Shown here: positions 23,638-35,087 of the stretch, in pieces
How the letters are laid out: every line of letters begins with the position of its first letter
Position numbering within the stretch: position 1 is the first letter of the stretch
Source: Pieris napi
Lineage: Eukaryota > Arthropoda > Insecta > Lepidoptera > Pieridae
Length of the DNA: 64,000 nt
Reading direction: 5' to 3'
NCBI RefSeq assembly: GCF_905475465.1
Contig: NC_062242.1
Location: forward strand, 2,569,501 to 2,633,500
Made by a program: the position numbers and the translations under genes
Notes under the pieces: model-generated
Told to the model about the DNA's origin: nothing
Databases searched by the model: none
What the model saw: the letters and a program-made list of their open reading frames with translations, nothing else

Positions 23638-24176
23638 TAGGGATGATCGATGTTAGAAAAATATCGATATTGATATCGATGTCATAATCGAAAGCCCAAC
23701 ATCGATGTTCGATATTTATCGAAAACCGAACATCTTTGCATTAATAATTAACAAAGTATTTCGTTGTATAATACAGTGAAATGGTTCGAAATTTATTAAG
23801 AAACAGAACAAATTATTATGTATTCCGATATTTTTTATCAACTGACTGAATGAAAAGTGATGTTGATAAAGAAGAACCTTTTAATATATTTCTTTGTTGA
23901 TAAAGAGTAGTGAGGAAGTGTGAGAGAGAAAGAGCGAGCGAGACTTTGCCTACTACTACTACTACCTGGGCGCAAAGAATGCAAAAAAAGAAAATTTTTA
24001 ATAAACCTGATTTGTGGATGCGTTCATAGACGACATAATTTGTTTTGTAAGTTGCATTGGTCGTGAGTTAACATCGATATTACGATATTTTTGGTATAGC
24101 AACATCGATGTCAAAACATCGGTGTTTTTGCTTTCAACATCGATCATCGAACATCGATGATCATCGAGCATCCCTA
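23638..24176. mobile_element. hAT-like MITE rich in ATCGAT motifs
   Basis: Ends TAGGGATGATCGATG and CATCGAGCATCCCTA are inverted. Flanks TTTCGAAG and TTTCCGAG match at 6 of 8 positions, as for a decayed 8-bp hAT duplication. Both subterminal regions are packed with ATCGAT, including TATCGATA-type octamers near 23,667. The interior has a GAGAGAAAGAGCGAGCGAGA block and a (CTA)n run; no coding frame. Confidence 0.55.
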
Positions 24177-24837
24177 TTTCCGAGTAAATTTGTCAGTAGG
24201 TCTAATCTTCCAATCTTCCTTGGATGTTAAATTTTATTATATTGCTATTGTAAAAGGGGTCTCAAATTTTATATATTTCTAGTTTTGCATGATTTAGTAT
24301 ATATATTTAATGTATTAATAACTTATATTATAAACATGATGTCAAAATATGTATTACTAAGCAATGTATGAGGCTTTTAAATTAGATACAACACATTCAA
24401 CCTTAAACTTTAAATTATGAAAAATTTGTTGAACTAAAACATTTTTCCCTTTCAAATTATATTTCTCTCATACAATCGTTCTACAGAAAAAATGCACTTA
24501 AAATTTTCTCGGAAGAAAACCGACATTTTCGAGACCTTAAATTTCGAGTGAGTATTCATTTTCTTTTTCGAGCACAAGTCAGATTATAAGGCTTTTAAGG
24601 GGAATTAACGCATGTGAGCTTAATTCCAAATAGCGCTTTAGAAAAGCTTCCAAAGATCCACCCTTTTCATCCAAATTTTATTAAATGAAATTCATTTTAT
24701 TTAAGAAACGGGAAATGTAAAGAAAGATTATATCAATAAATTTAATATTCTTATTATATAATATGTGCGTCCTATTTTAGACAAAATGCTTACTTAATAA
24801 GATTATCTTTAACTTTTCATAGTAGGTAAGCTTGTAA
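24177..24837. other. Unassigned stretch
   Basis: Nothing supported. Confidence 0.5.
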
Positions 24838-25138
24838 AGTTTGTTCTACTATTTCAGTTCAAAATTACCAAGTAGCATAAAGAGACACTATTTACAGTAG
24901 CTACTTGTTCGTGTGTAGTTTCGTGTGGAGAAGAATGGGAAAGAAGTTTCTTGCTCTTTTTAAATTGGTTTTACAATATTTTGTATACATTAGTTAAATA
25001 ATTATACGTGAAGACAATGAATTCCTATAATAAAACTACTATACTAAAATAGGCACAAAGTTTTTAAGTTTGTTCTACCATTTCAGTTCAAAGTTACCAA
25101 GTGGCATAAAGAGACACTATTTACAGTAGCTACTTGTT
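24838..25138. repeat. Direct duplication, 229-bp spacing
   Basis: About 71 bp beginning TTTGTTCTAC and including AGCTACTTGTTCGTG-like ends occurs at 24,838-24,908 and again at 25,067-25,138 with few differences. The intervening 24,909-25,066 matches LINE-C sequence that recurs at 25,611-25,770. Confidence 0.7.
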
Positions 25139-25512
25139 TGTGAAGTGTAAAATTTTACAATTTTCACTAAATATACTAAATTTAAACCCAGAAAACAGTA
25201 CGCAATATAAAACTATGTCAAGATCAAGTAAGAGAAAATCTTCCAAGTCATAATTTAGTAGAATTTTTACTATTTTACACAAAAACGATAAGTTGTGACT
25301 TTCTTAAAATGTAATGAAGTACAAAATCCAAGTACTTCAGGTAGCATGTAAATAAAAATAAGATTAACATCTTCTGAGACGAATCATCTTACACCGTTCT
25401 GTAATTTTAATTATTTAAATACTTGCTTCCAAACTTGTGTTCTTATTAATAAGATTATCTTAATTATATTTATTTATTGCCCGTAATTTTGTAGTCTGTG
25501 TGGAAAGAAAAA

Positions 25513-25780
25513 GTCAAAGTCAAATCATTTATTTCAACTAGACCACCTAAAATGAACTTTTGAACGTCAAATAAAATATAAAGATGATTCTAGTTGCCCC
25601 TTCAAAAATGTAGTTTCGCGTGGAGAAGAATGGGCAAGAAGCTCTACTCTTACTCTTTCAAAATAGGTTAAGTTAGGTTAATATTTTGTATACATTAGTT
25701 AAATAATTATAAGTGAATACAATGTACTCCTAGAATAAAACTACTATACTAAAATAGGCACAAAGTATTACTTACAAATT
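25513..25780 (-). repeat. LINE-C 3' end, minus strand
   Basis: Starts with AGTCAAAGTCAAATCATTTA, whose reverse complement carries an AATAAA near the retrotransposon end. It then contains GGAGAAGAATGGGCAAGAAG and TTTTGTATACATTAGTTAAA. Related sequence lies at 24,909-25,066 and 45,041-45,345, and a sense tail at about 56,656-56,683. Confidence 0.55.
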
Positions 25781-27244
25781 AACCAGTCCGAAGAACCGTC
25801 TTGGGATTTGAGGTTGCAGTCGTGTTAAATTACCTTTTCTCTGACGTTGACAACACTGTTAAATTATAAGTTTGACTGTAATCATCTTTACTCTTTACAG
25901 TATAAAATAAAAGTATGCAATATTTGTGAACAAAAATTTTTCGCGTTTCTTGCGCTTATAATCCACTACAAAGCGAAAAATATCACCCACCTGTGATGTC
26001 TGTGGAAAGATAATGTAAGTTCATGTAAATAAGGATATTCTTCAATGCAGTTACATAACGGTGTCACCGTAAACCTTACTAAATGCATCGGACAAAGTTG
26101 AATCCATTTTAAAGTTAGTTCGGACGAAGCTTTTAGCGCAATAAATGCCTTCCTTCCTTTCTTAAAAGTTTCCTTTAAAACAAAAAGATTTGTTTCTTAT
26201 CCGAACAAACGAGTATCTTGCGACACTGCCGTCCGGCTTTAGTGCCTAACTTTAGATATTAAATCTAAGCTAGGAAAATCTGTGCTTTCTTAATCTGCAA
26301 TAGAGTTGACAATGCGACTTAGTATTATTCTATATTATTATTTCTATCTAAGAAATCTAGGGAATGTTGTTTAAATGTTTCTATTAGAAAAAAATATATC
26401 CGAACACTGTCAAAAGTCTGGGGCGCTGACTGAACGAGATACTATGAGATACATTTTTAAATTTTGTATATATTTATACATTGATCCAAACTGCACATAT
26501 AATTTTTATTATATATGCAATTTAAAATAAAATTAAGTACTGTTGAAGTGCAACAGTGTCAATTTTTTTTTGAAACGTACATTTACAATATCTAAAAACT
26601 AGAGTGTTATAAAGATAGACTTTATCAAATGAATAAGGCATTAAATTCTTCTTAAATTAAGGACTAAATTTCAGGAAAACATAATGGTGAATTATACTTA
26701 TTTTTATTAATAATGCAAAAAGCAAGGCGCGATTATAGTTCTACTATCGAATAACAAAACATGACATAACAGCAATCATAATAATAGTTGTACCTTGTAT
26801 GTACCACCAAATTCATGTATCTATATAATGAGTCCAATGTTTTCCTTATTGTTTTTCCGTTGCTAGGCAACCAGGCTTCAAATTAACCAAGCGTGGATTT
26901 TTACACTAACTTTACTACAAATTATATAAAAAATACAAACATATTCAATTTCAATATAAACTAATTAAGTTACTTTAAAAGGTATCCTAGATATTTCTCA
27001 CTAAATTTGCCGTCTGTAAATTGCCTTTTTAGTTAGTAAATTTCGATTAATTAATGATCCGAAACTTAAACTTTCCACTTAGTTGAGAGCGTCCCGAGCA
27101 ATTATCGGTAGATATCATAGCCAACAAATTAATGGACTTCGGAATTCTTGAACTGATTTGATTTATCATGACCAACTTACTGGATTTATTACTGGTCTCT
27201 AGCTCTTAATAAAGGCACATTAAATTCTTATACAGTCATCACAT
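25781..27244. other. Unassigned 1.5-kb stretch
   Basis: No supported gene or repeat on either strand. Confidence 0.45.
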
Positions 27245-27360
27245 AATCATAATCATAATAATTTATTTGCAAGAATATGGTACAAAAATCTTATGGTTGT
27301 ACAAACTCCGCATATTCTGCCACATATAATGGCGTGCAAATTTATCTTACATTTAATTAA
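27245..27360 (-). repeat. LINE-G 3' tail
   Basis: Matches the tail at 15,600-15,725: AGAATATGG, CGCATATTCTGCCACA and AATGGCGTGCAAATTT, with an (ATAATC)-type run at its end. Confidence 0.6.
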
Positions 27361-27437
27361 AAATTAGAATTTTACGTAGTAGTTATATATTACAATCAAA
27401 CCTTATGTGATTTTATAATCACATTATTTATTTTTTA

Positions 27438-27800
27438 CTAGCTGGCCTGGCGAACATCGTACCGCCTAACAGTCGATTCTTTATTTTTTTTTAATACTTA
27501 TTCTGCTATTCGGGACACCTGTCTAGCTAGTAAGATAAAAAAAGAAGGTTGATAAGAAAACAAATACATGTCAAAAAATAAAAATTTACCTTCCCGGAAC
27601 CCCTCCACTAACAATTGAACTTTTTGACATACAGTTCAAATTGACTTTTAAGTATTATTACGAATATTTTGTATGGAAATATAGAAAAGTGTTGTTTTTT
27701 ACTTTTTCACTCAATTTTTTTAAATTTGTTTCTCCGTAAGAACCATCCTCGTACTTTAAGGAATGTTATTTAAAAAAATCAGATAAAATCAAAAAACATA
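27438..27800 (-). mobile_element. Helitron 3' portion, minus strand
   Basis: The minus strand ends GTTCGCCAGGCCAGCTAG followed by T. It is preceded by a GACTGTTAGGCGGTACGATG block, a standard lepidopteran Helitron 3' end. The block AAGAACCATCCTCGTACTTT at 27,738-27,757 is also one I associate with these elements. The 5' end is not resolved. Confidence 0.5.
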
Positions 27801-28039
27801 ATTTTTTTGCAATGTCATTAATTAACATAATGTCATAATAATAAGTCATAAAAATATCTGAGAAGTTTTAAAGACCTGCAGCGTGAAGTTCTAGACTCTA
27901 GTTAAAAACTACTAACAGTCCCCGCGATTACACTTTGAGGTTACAGGTTAATTTGAGGTTCTTTACCTACGTACCTTAGCTTGATCTTATATAACCTGCC
28001 TTATTACTCGTTATTGGACTATGACAAAAGTATATTATT

Positions 28040-28345
28040 GAAGTGAAACTTCTTTAGGCGCATGAGGGTAACATTTTTACGGATGAAACGCAATAATAAT
28101 AATATTAGCGTCACGAAAATGTGCAGCGTTTTTGTTGAAACATAGGGAGAGAGCGATTGAGAGAGTGTGAGAACGGGCGAATGTAGCATGAAGCAAATAG
28201 TCATGGAGCGGAGAGTAGGGAGCAAGCAAGTGAGAAAGATTGAGAGAGAGAGTGAGATAGAGCGAACGTCGCATCACACACAGTGCCATGGAGCGAGAGG
28301 TGGGAGAGAGCTATAGTGAGAAAGATTGAGAGAGAAAGTTAGGGA
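28040..28345. repeat. Repeat with GA-rich imperfect tandem units
   Basis: Begins GAAGTGAAACTTCTTTAGGC, close to the TIR at 41,500. From 28,136 there are two to three imperfect units of about 85 bp sharing CATGGAGCG and GTGAGAAAGATTGAGAGAG (28,179-28,264 and 28,265-28,340 are clearest). Non-coding. Confidence 0.5.
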
Positions 28346-28904
28346 GATCGACACGCTATTGGTTGATGTATTCGTTTAGTAATTACATATTAGAACTTTA
28401 GATGGCAATTCTGTCGCATAACGTCTTGCGCAGTAATCGTTGATTTTTTATTTATTTATATTACCATTAGCTCGTATACAGTGGGTAAACTGTGTGAATA
28501 TAAATATACAAATACATGGAGTGATCATATACTGGTATATGATCATCTATTGGGGCTTTTAACTTTGTAATAATTAATTTACAAAGAAATTTCAATTCTG
28601 ACATGTGTACTTTTGTACGCACGCACTTTTTTTAATTCCATTTAGTTTCTAAGACTATCGCGACCAAAACGACTCTTCACCTTAATAATAAAAACCAAAG
28701 CCTATTTGTACACTCATCTGTCTTTTAACTTAGGTTAGATAATTGATTTGCGAGACTTTTACAAGTTATGTTTTTGATGGCTAGATCCATAAATAAGAAT
28801 GAAAACGCTTACAAAAAATTCATTTAAGTCGGTCCAGTAGAATTATATTTATAAATATATGATAAGTATACGAAAGTCATGTAATATGATACCTAGGCAA
28901 CAGA
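28346..28904. other. Unassigned stretch
   Basis: Nothing supported beyond a short ATATGATCATATACTGGTATATGATCAT-type self-complement near 28,522-28,548. Confidence 0.4.
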
Positions 28905-29072
28905 TGAACATTAAAGACAGCACAATGGGGGGTTGAAAAGAAGAGTGGGCAGGCCAAAAGAAGGTGGGTAGATGACCTGATGGAAATAGCAGGAAAACAC
29001 TGGAAAGTGTTGGAGGGCCCTTTACCCAAGACGGGTCCATATCCACAGGCAATATTACTACTAACATTTAGC
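28905..29072 (+). pseudogene. LINE C-terminal fragment, RTE-like
   Basis: Frame KRRVGRPKEGWVDDLMEIAG followed by KHWKVLEGPLPKTG. The GRPxxxWxDDL motif is the usual C terminus of RTE-type and related non-LTR reverse transcriptases. About 45 codons remain. Confidence 0.55.
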
Positions 29073-29200
29073 TGTAAATAGATTCTAACAACATTTCAAA
29101 TGGAAAAAAAGGCTTATTGTTATAATTCGAAAGTCTTAATACATATTATATCACAGGTTCTTACAAAGTTTGGAAACCAGTCGACCAATACCTTCTGAAA

Positions 29201-29335
29201 TAAACAATAAACTACAAGCTCCCTCCTTATCAGAATGCCAAATCGTAAAATGACTGCTTCACGACTGATTTGAGCGCGACCGCCGCTGCGAAAACCGCTG
29301 TGAGAGTTCGAAAAGTGAGTTACAGAATCGCAAGG
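29201..29335. mobile_element. MITE family M, half copy
   Basis: Carries the core AAACAATAAACTACAAGCTC and one arm (CAGAATGCCAAATC, CACGACTGATTTGAGCGCGA, GAGTTACAGAATCGCAAGG). The second arm is absent. Confidence 0.65.
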
Positions 29336-29850
29336 CTGTAATCTTATTGTTTGTTGCAAATGTTATATGGGAGTAAATAATATTATTATTATTATTTAAT
29401 TTACAATTACAGTTACAAAATAAGAAATTGTTAATTTGCTATATTATATTTGGTTGTCTGTATAATTTAATATTTGTTTGTCGAAAACGGAATTAAAGTA
29501 CGCGCGAATGTAATTATTATTTAAGGCTCTAATTAAAATGGAAGCGTAATGAGACATGTGGGTGTTCATTGATTAAAATTATATTAATAAAATTATTCAC
29601 ACCAAAATGCTAAGCCATGACAATGGTACAGTTTTTAAATATATAATTTTATTATATGATTGTTTATGCTGTATTTAGCTAAGTACTGTATAGACTTAGT
29701 GTGTTTTTCATGTAACTAAAAAACTAATTTACCTTTTTTTATAAAAGAACTATTAACAAGCAAACAAAGATTGAAACAAAGAAAAAACAAAGATTGTTTC
29801 ATTATTACACTTTAAATCTCGAATGTTCTTATTTCTATGTAAAAGCAACA
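29336..29850. other. Unassigned stretch
   Basis: Nothing supported. Confidence 0.5.
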
Positions 29851-30052
29851 ATTTAAAGAAAAAACTTTTTAACCGGATTAAAGTTATGTATTATTATAAA
29901 TTTACAATTATTTAACATAATTTTAAATTTATCCGACGTTTCGCGTACTTTACAGCGTGCGTGGTCAGGGTGAAATTTAAAATTATGTTAAATAATTGTA
30001 AATTTATAATAATACATAACTTTAATCCGGTTAAAAAGTTTTTTCTTTAAAT
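29851..30052. mobile_element. Palindromic MITE, family P, 80-bp perfect arms
   Basis: Arms 29,851-29,930 and 29,973-30,052 are inverted copies (include TTTTAACCGGATTAAAGTTA). The 42-nt centre holds CCGACGTTTCGCGTAC and CAGCGTGCGTGGTCAGGG. The same arms with a larger centre occur at 42,329-42,650. Both copies are followed by a near-identical AAAGACAATACTATG stretch (to 30,087 here), so the repeat extends past the right arm. Confidence 0.7.
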
Positions 30053-30119
30053 GTGTAAAGGTTATGTCAATCAAAGACAATACTATGAACAATTTAAAGT
30101 TTTTTTTTATTTATTTATA

Positions 30120-30620
30120 TATTCGCGCCTTCTTTGGAAAGGGGTCTCTGTCTAGACCACGGATCTCCACTTTCTTCGTTCCTGGCATACCTCTCTCGCT
30201 TCATCCACTTTGATGACATTCACCGTGCATGCTGGTCGGTTATGGGAACTTTTAACTTGTCCCTTCTCTAGTACCTCTTGGATTTGGTCCAATTGTGTCC
30301 GACAAGGTCTACCTGGCAACCACTTATCATCAGTCCTTCATGTTCAAACCACCTAAGCTTTCCCTTTCGTATCCTTGTTATCACCCTTTTTTTTACCCAC
30401 ACTGCTCACGTATATCACTATTACGTATCACGCAATGTTACACCACACATTTCTTAACGGACGTATTTTTCTACTTTCTTCCTTTACCCAACATTCACTA
30501 CCGTAGTTTAATGTCATGATACGCTTTCCCCTCTGTATGGTCAATCGAGCCTGAAGGAAAGCTTATTTACTCTATTCCCAACATCCTTCTCTTCTATATC
30601 ATCGTCACACTTTATATCCG
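30120..30620 (-). pseudogene. LINE reverse-transcriptase C-terminal remnant
   Basis: Minus strand, 30,310-30,130: PGRPCRTQLDQIQEVLEKGQ then VKSSHNRPACTVNVIKVDEA and QERRKWRSV, a recognisable non-LTR C terminus with GRP and W-rich motifs. Further upstream on that strand (30,310-30,600) broken frames give LYGSECWV, the usual LYGSExW motif at the end of the polymerase region. Stops and frameshifts throughout. About 160 decayed codons. Confidence 0.55.
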
Positions 30621-30713
30621 GAGACACATACACCTGAAGTACAGGAACTTACTTACTTGTTCCACTATTCTCTATCTCTATATATCACATACAGTCATAG
30701 GACTGGTTTTTAG

Positions 30714-30765
30714 AATGGTTTTTAGAAAAAGGTGTAAATAGTTACACCTTTTTCTAAAAACCATT
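30714..30765. repeat. Perfect 24-bp stem, 4-nt loop hairpin
   Basis: 30,714-30,737 pairs exactly with 30,742-30,765 (stem includes GGTTTTTAGAAAAAGGTG; loop ATAG). Confidence 0.85.
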
Positions 30766-31976
30766 TGTTTTTTCTATGTTCACTTTCATCCTCTTATCAC
30801 TCAAAGCTTCAAAACTCCAGCTCCTGCAATTCCTCCAACGAAAACGCCAGTACCACAGACCAATAAAACTACAGAATTTTAACATCAAATATTTATGAAT
30901 ACGTCGTATCAACGTAGCGCTAACAAGACTCGTTCAGTGATAACTTGCGTTTAAAAATAAAGTTTACAATGGATTCAATTGAAAACTAACATTAGTATAT
31001 CATTGTTCTATGTATCCTTCACTTAATAATAATTAACTATGTAGTAAATAGTTTCGAATTGTCTGGAAACATAGACAGACAAAACCAGTGTTGTATGGAA
31101 GGAAAGAAAATGAAACTATAAGTGTTAACTGTTCATTCATGGCCATTCAGGGTCATTGACTCCATCCATCATAAGATATTTTATTAATACTATACATGAA
31201 TAATGGGATATGTGAGCTGGTACAGTGGAATACTTATAATATGACCCATCAGCTGAAGAGTATTACTTCTTGAGGCTTTCTCGACTCCAAGTTATGGAGT
31301 TATATGGCTGTTATGGTCGCTGATGTCAATCTACGCTGCACAGTTACAGGTGCATTGTACTTTTTTTATTATCTAAACGGTGTTCCAATTAAAATAAACT
31401 TTGATTTTAACTTGCACAAACATTACTATATATTTACTGTTGTATATTATATAAGTAACAACATTTGTTGGAATAATAGAAATAATATATCACGAAATGT
31501 ATTAATATTAATGTTGTTTCACTAAATATTAGCCTGAATAATCTTTGCATAAACCATCACAAAATTAATACACACGTCACATGCATTCACCACAAACATC
31601 ACATCGAAATTAATTAATTTTCGAAGGAATTCGTAAACAGCATATTTAAAATTCCTTCACCGTAAACATTTGTAATGCTTTCAATCAAATATGCAAATAT
31701 TTTGACCGACACTTTCCGCAATAAATCACTGTAGTAATTATTTGTTGAATGCGCAAATAATGCAATGCAAACTTGGACGGGAATGATAAGTATTTAAATG
31801 TATTCTACTTTTAATTTTATTAAAAGCATTTTTGTGCTTTGTTTCACGTTTGTCACATCAACCCCAACTTTGTAAAAAACTCAGTTTAAACTACTAAAAG
31901 CGAATCCTGAATGTTAAGTTTTTGTTCTCCATCGCTAGTTTGCGACATCAGCGCTACTGGCTTTGTTAGGACTATA
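30766..31976. other. Unassigned stretch
   Basis: No supported coding, RNA or repeat feature. Confidence 0.45.
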
Positions 31977-31986
31977 ACGAAATAGC

Positions 31987-31990
<4 letters not shown>

Positions 31991-32019
<29 letters not shown>

Positions 32020-32329
32020 GCCTTTATTGCTGTAATTACTTATACCTACTAGTACATACAAATATGAAATACAAAAAATTAACACTAAAAATAATAATAT
32101 AAATACTAATTCAAGCCGGTTGGTTGCTTTCTGTTATACAGCTTGTCCTTGGACATAGGCCTCCTCTAAGGGCTTCCACTCTTCTCTGTTTCTAGCTTTA
32201 CATAGCCACATAGGGCCAGCTACTCTACGCACATCATCTTCCCATCTTTTTATTTGTCTTCCTCGTTTTCTTTTGTCATATTGAGGAAGCCATTCCGTCA
32301 CTTTCTTCGTCCATTTATCTTTATCTCAA
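31991..32329 (-). mobile_element. 5'-truncated RTE-type LINE with 14-bp target duplication
   Basis: Minus strand codes WTKKVTEWLPQYDKRKRGRQ then IKRWEDDVRRVAGP and NREEWKPLEEAYV, the RTE C terminus. The element's 3' end is an (ATT)n microsatellite (31,983-32,016 on the plus strand as AAT repeats). Flanks ACGAAATAGCATAA at 31,977-31,990 and 32,330-32,343 are identical, a clear target-site duplication. The frame is nearly intact over about 75 codons, so this is a fairly recent insertion truncated at its 5' end. Confidence 0.8.
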
Positions 32330-32343
32330 ACGAAATAGCATAA

Positions 32344-32984
32344 AAAAATATTTAATTTGGCATTAATTTAACATATTATAATGATTTGTCAACGCTACAC
32401 ATATACCATTTATAGGTATATAGTCTCCTGTTGACAAAATTACCAAACATTATTTATAACACAGGTATTCAGATATATTTGTATCTTCTCAAAAGATATT
32501 ATGACCGAAAAAGGCATACTTGTTAGCTCCAGAACCTATTTACGTCTAATGTTATCTTAATTATTCAAGATATTAACATAATCACCAAAACACGACGCCT
32601 TAATATTTTATCACGTAAGATTCTATTACGAAAGTAATGACATCGTAAAAATTTTACGCTCCAAAGTGTCTTTATATATTTAAAATGTTATTTATTTGAT
32701 ATGAATATCATAATAATTAATATTTAAATATTAATACCGTCTCCAAAATCATGGATTTTCAGAAAAATTTAGTTGTTTCGTAATAGTTACCGACATTATG
32801 CGTTTTGTCGGTAATAAATGTTGCACTGCTTTACCGACTCCCAACTCTCGCCTCCACAGCATCTCGTAGGGACAGTCAGTAACTGAGGGCCACCTAGGCT
32901 CTATGGCTCGCACTTTGTCTTTAAGCTGTATATATGTACGTAGTAAACTTAAAAATAAGTACCGGATATCTGCACCAAGATACC
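32344..32984. other. Unassigned stretch
   Basis: A GC-richer part at 32,835-32,930 may be retrotransposon sequence; not identified. Confidence 0.4.
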
Positions 32985-33112
32985 TAAGGTTAAGCCCTAC
33001 GGGTATGATAAGAGGTTCAAGCTGGTGGGATCTTACTCGGGCAGGCTCACCACGATAGTTAAGGACTTGAAGGAGTCTTCGCCTCTTTGAGAGGAAGCAA
33101 GAAATGAATAAG
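32985..33112 (+). repeat. Probable LINE end
   Basis: Plus frame GSYSGRLTTIVKDLKESSPL followed by a stop and GAGAGGAAGCAAGAAATGAA. I recall this ending from lepidopteran LINE copies; no second copy here. Confidence 0.35.
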
Positions 33113-33447
33113 ACAGAGCAATATTTAAATCTGATTTTTGTTTATAAAACATGTTAAATACCTATGTATTCATACAATGTTATTATTCTTAAAGCTGTAG
33201 GTGTATCACGAGCCTTCAGCTATAGAAATTGGGACAACCGCGTCAGTCGTGTCAGCGGTTGACCAACGTTCAAATGAAATCTGAACACAGGTTATAACAT
33301 ACTTTTTTGTAGGTACATGCGGATAAAATAGGGAATTAAAATTATTATTTTTTTTTAGTCATAGTCAAAAACATTCACGAACTAAATACGTGCGATCATA
33401 CGTCGATGTTTGAGTATTAAAACAGTAAAGTAAAATTCTACAAGAGA
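33113..33447. other. Unassigned stretch
   Basis: Nothing supported. Confidence 0.45.
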
Positions 33448-33712
33448 AGTGTTGGCCTAGTGGCTTCAGCGAGCGACTCACATCCCTGAGTTCATAGATT
33501 CGATCCCCGGCTGTGTCAAAGAACTTTCTGTCCATGTGGTCATTAAACATTCGCTCGAACGGTGAAGGAAAACATCGTGAGGAAACCGGCTTGCCTTAGA
33601 CGAAAAAGTTGACGGCATGTGTCAGGCACAGGGGGCTGATCACCTACATACCTTTTGGATTGACAAATGATGAGACCCAGACCTAAAAATACTGTAACGG
33701 CGCTGATTTTTT
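33448..33712 (+). mobile_element. tRNA-derived SINE, family 2, near full length
   Basis: Head with A box (TGGCCTAGTGG) and B box (GATTCGATCCC); body CATTCGCTCGAACGGTGAAG, AACATCGTGAGGAAACCGGC and CTGATCACCTACATACC; end CGGCGCTGATTT plus a short T run. A reference copy for the family. Confidence 0.8.
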
Positions 33713-33984
33713 TCAAAGTAATTCTTATCAATACATCTTAAATCGTTACATAAGCAAGAAGCTTCTAACACATTTCATAGAACCATTACACCCTCGCTGC
33801 TCTTATTACTCAATTTAGTCTTACATAAAATTTAAGTACTATTACATATTGTAGAGTACCCGGCTTTGTGAATCGAATTTAATACTAGGCAATTTGTAAA
33901 TTGGAGCTTTAGCCAATTGTAATATATGTAGGTTGTTAATTTAGATATAATTTCTTTGAATTATAATTAAACAACAGAAAGATG

Positions 33985-34195
33985 CGTACCTGGGCCACGT
34001 GTTGCGCCATTATACCACCTCCGTCAGTTAATTATAATGGGTAAAAGCCTGGGTAAACGGCGTGTTGGTAGAAGGAAGACATCGTTTGCAACGTTAGGGA
34101 GTGGACTGCGGAAGAGTTGCTGCATCTGGTACAGGACAAGACATGCTTCAAGAGATTGACGGCCAACCTCCAGCAATGGAGGCACTAAAACAAGA
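33985..34195 (+). pseudogene. LINE C-terminal fragment
   Basis: Sense frame YLGHVLRHYTTSV, then MGKSLGKRRVGRRKTSF, matching the YLGHVxR...GKVxGKRxxGRRKxSW motif that ends many insect non-LTR ORF2s. Frameshifted after that, with a residual WTAEELLHLVQDKT reading in another frame. About 60 codons in all. Confidence 0.6.
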
Positions 34196-34495
34196 GAAAA
34201 AGAATTTCTTTGAGTAGAACTACACGAGTACTAGAGATAATTGTGATTCATGAACCTTAAAATTATCTTTGAGTTTTTCATTATATTTTAGATGGTAATT
34301 GTTTAATGTTTGATTGAAAATGCAGTATTTTTTAATTTATGTAATTATGTGATTTTATTTATTTGAAAATTATATCATTCATTTTATATACATATATGAT
34401 TTATTTTAGATTTATAGCAATTGTCGTCGTGATAATGGCATTAAGTTAGCTATTAAGCATTTGATAATTTTACTAGTTTTTAATGTAATTTTTAT

Positions 34496-34612
34496 ATATG
34501 ACGGGGCAAACGGGCAGGAGGCTCACCTGATGTTGAGTGATAGCCGCCCATGGACACTCTCAATGCCAGAGTGCGTTGCCGGCCTTTTAACAATTGGTAC
34601 GCTCTTTTCTTC
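34496..34612 (-). repeat. LINE-A tail fragment
   Basis: Minus-strand tail: GGGCAGGAGGCTCACCTGAT, CCCATGGACACTCTCAATGC and a TTGGTACGCTCTTTTCTT end. Confidence 0.7.
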
Positions 34613-35087
34613 ATAAGTATGTTTTTAATTTTACATGGAAAATGAGGGGAAAAAATCAAAGTTTAAAGTTAGTTAATAACACTACGTGCTACCCTTTTAG
34701 ATTACATTTAAAAACTGCCATCCGTGGCGGTTTGGTTAATGGAATTTTAAAGCAGCCAGCTTTTCACACTTTTTACTTAAAAAACTAATCCAGCTCTTTA
34801 CGCCCCATCGCTTTGATAGTGCTGAAGATAACGTCAACTTTTAAGTGAAATTCAAATTTTTACTATAGGAAACTAACGTTTATGTCCAAAGCTAGAATAC
34901 GCTTTTGTTAAGGGATGATTACTACTTGATTGTGGGTATTATGGATTACCCACTAAATCACAGGACACCATAATTCTATTAAATATTTTTTTCTACTAGG
35001 GTAACTGGACTGGTAACGTTTTCCCAATAGTTTGCCGTGTATGATTTATTATTATAATTATAAAGTATTTAAAGTAAACCAAAAATT
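34613..35087. other. Unassigned stretch
   Basis: A 64-codon plus-strand frame at 34,594-34,788 partly overlaps the LINE tail and has no family feature. Confidence 0.4.

Noticed and set aside
28136..28345. CRISPR-like spaced repeats
   Set aside because: Units are imperfect, GA-rich and of about 85 bp without unique spacers; an ordinary eukaryotic tandem repeat.
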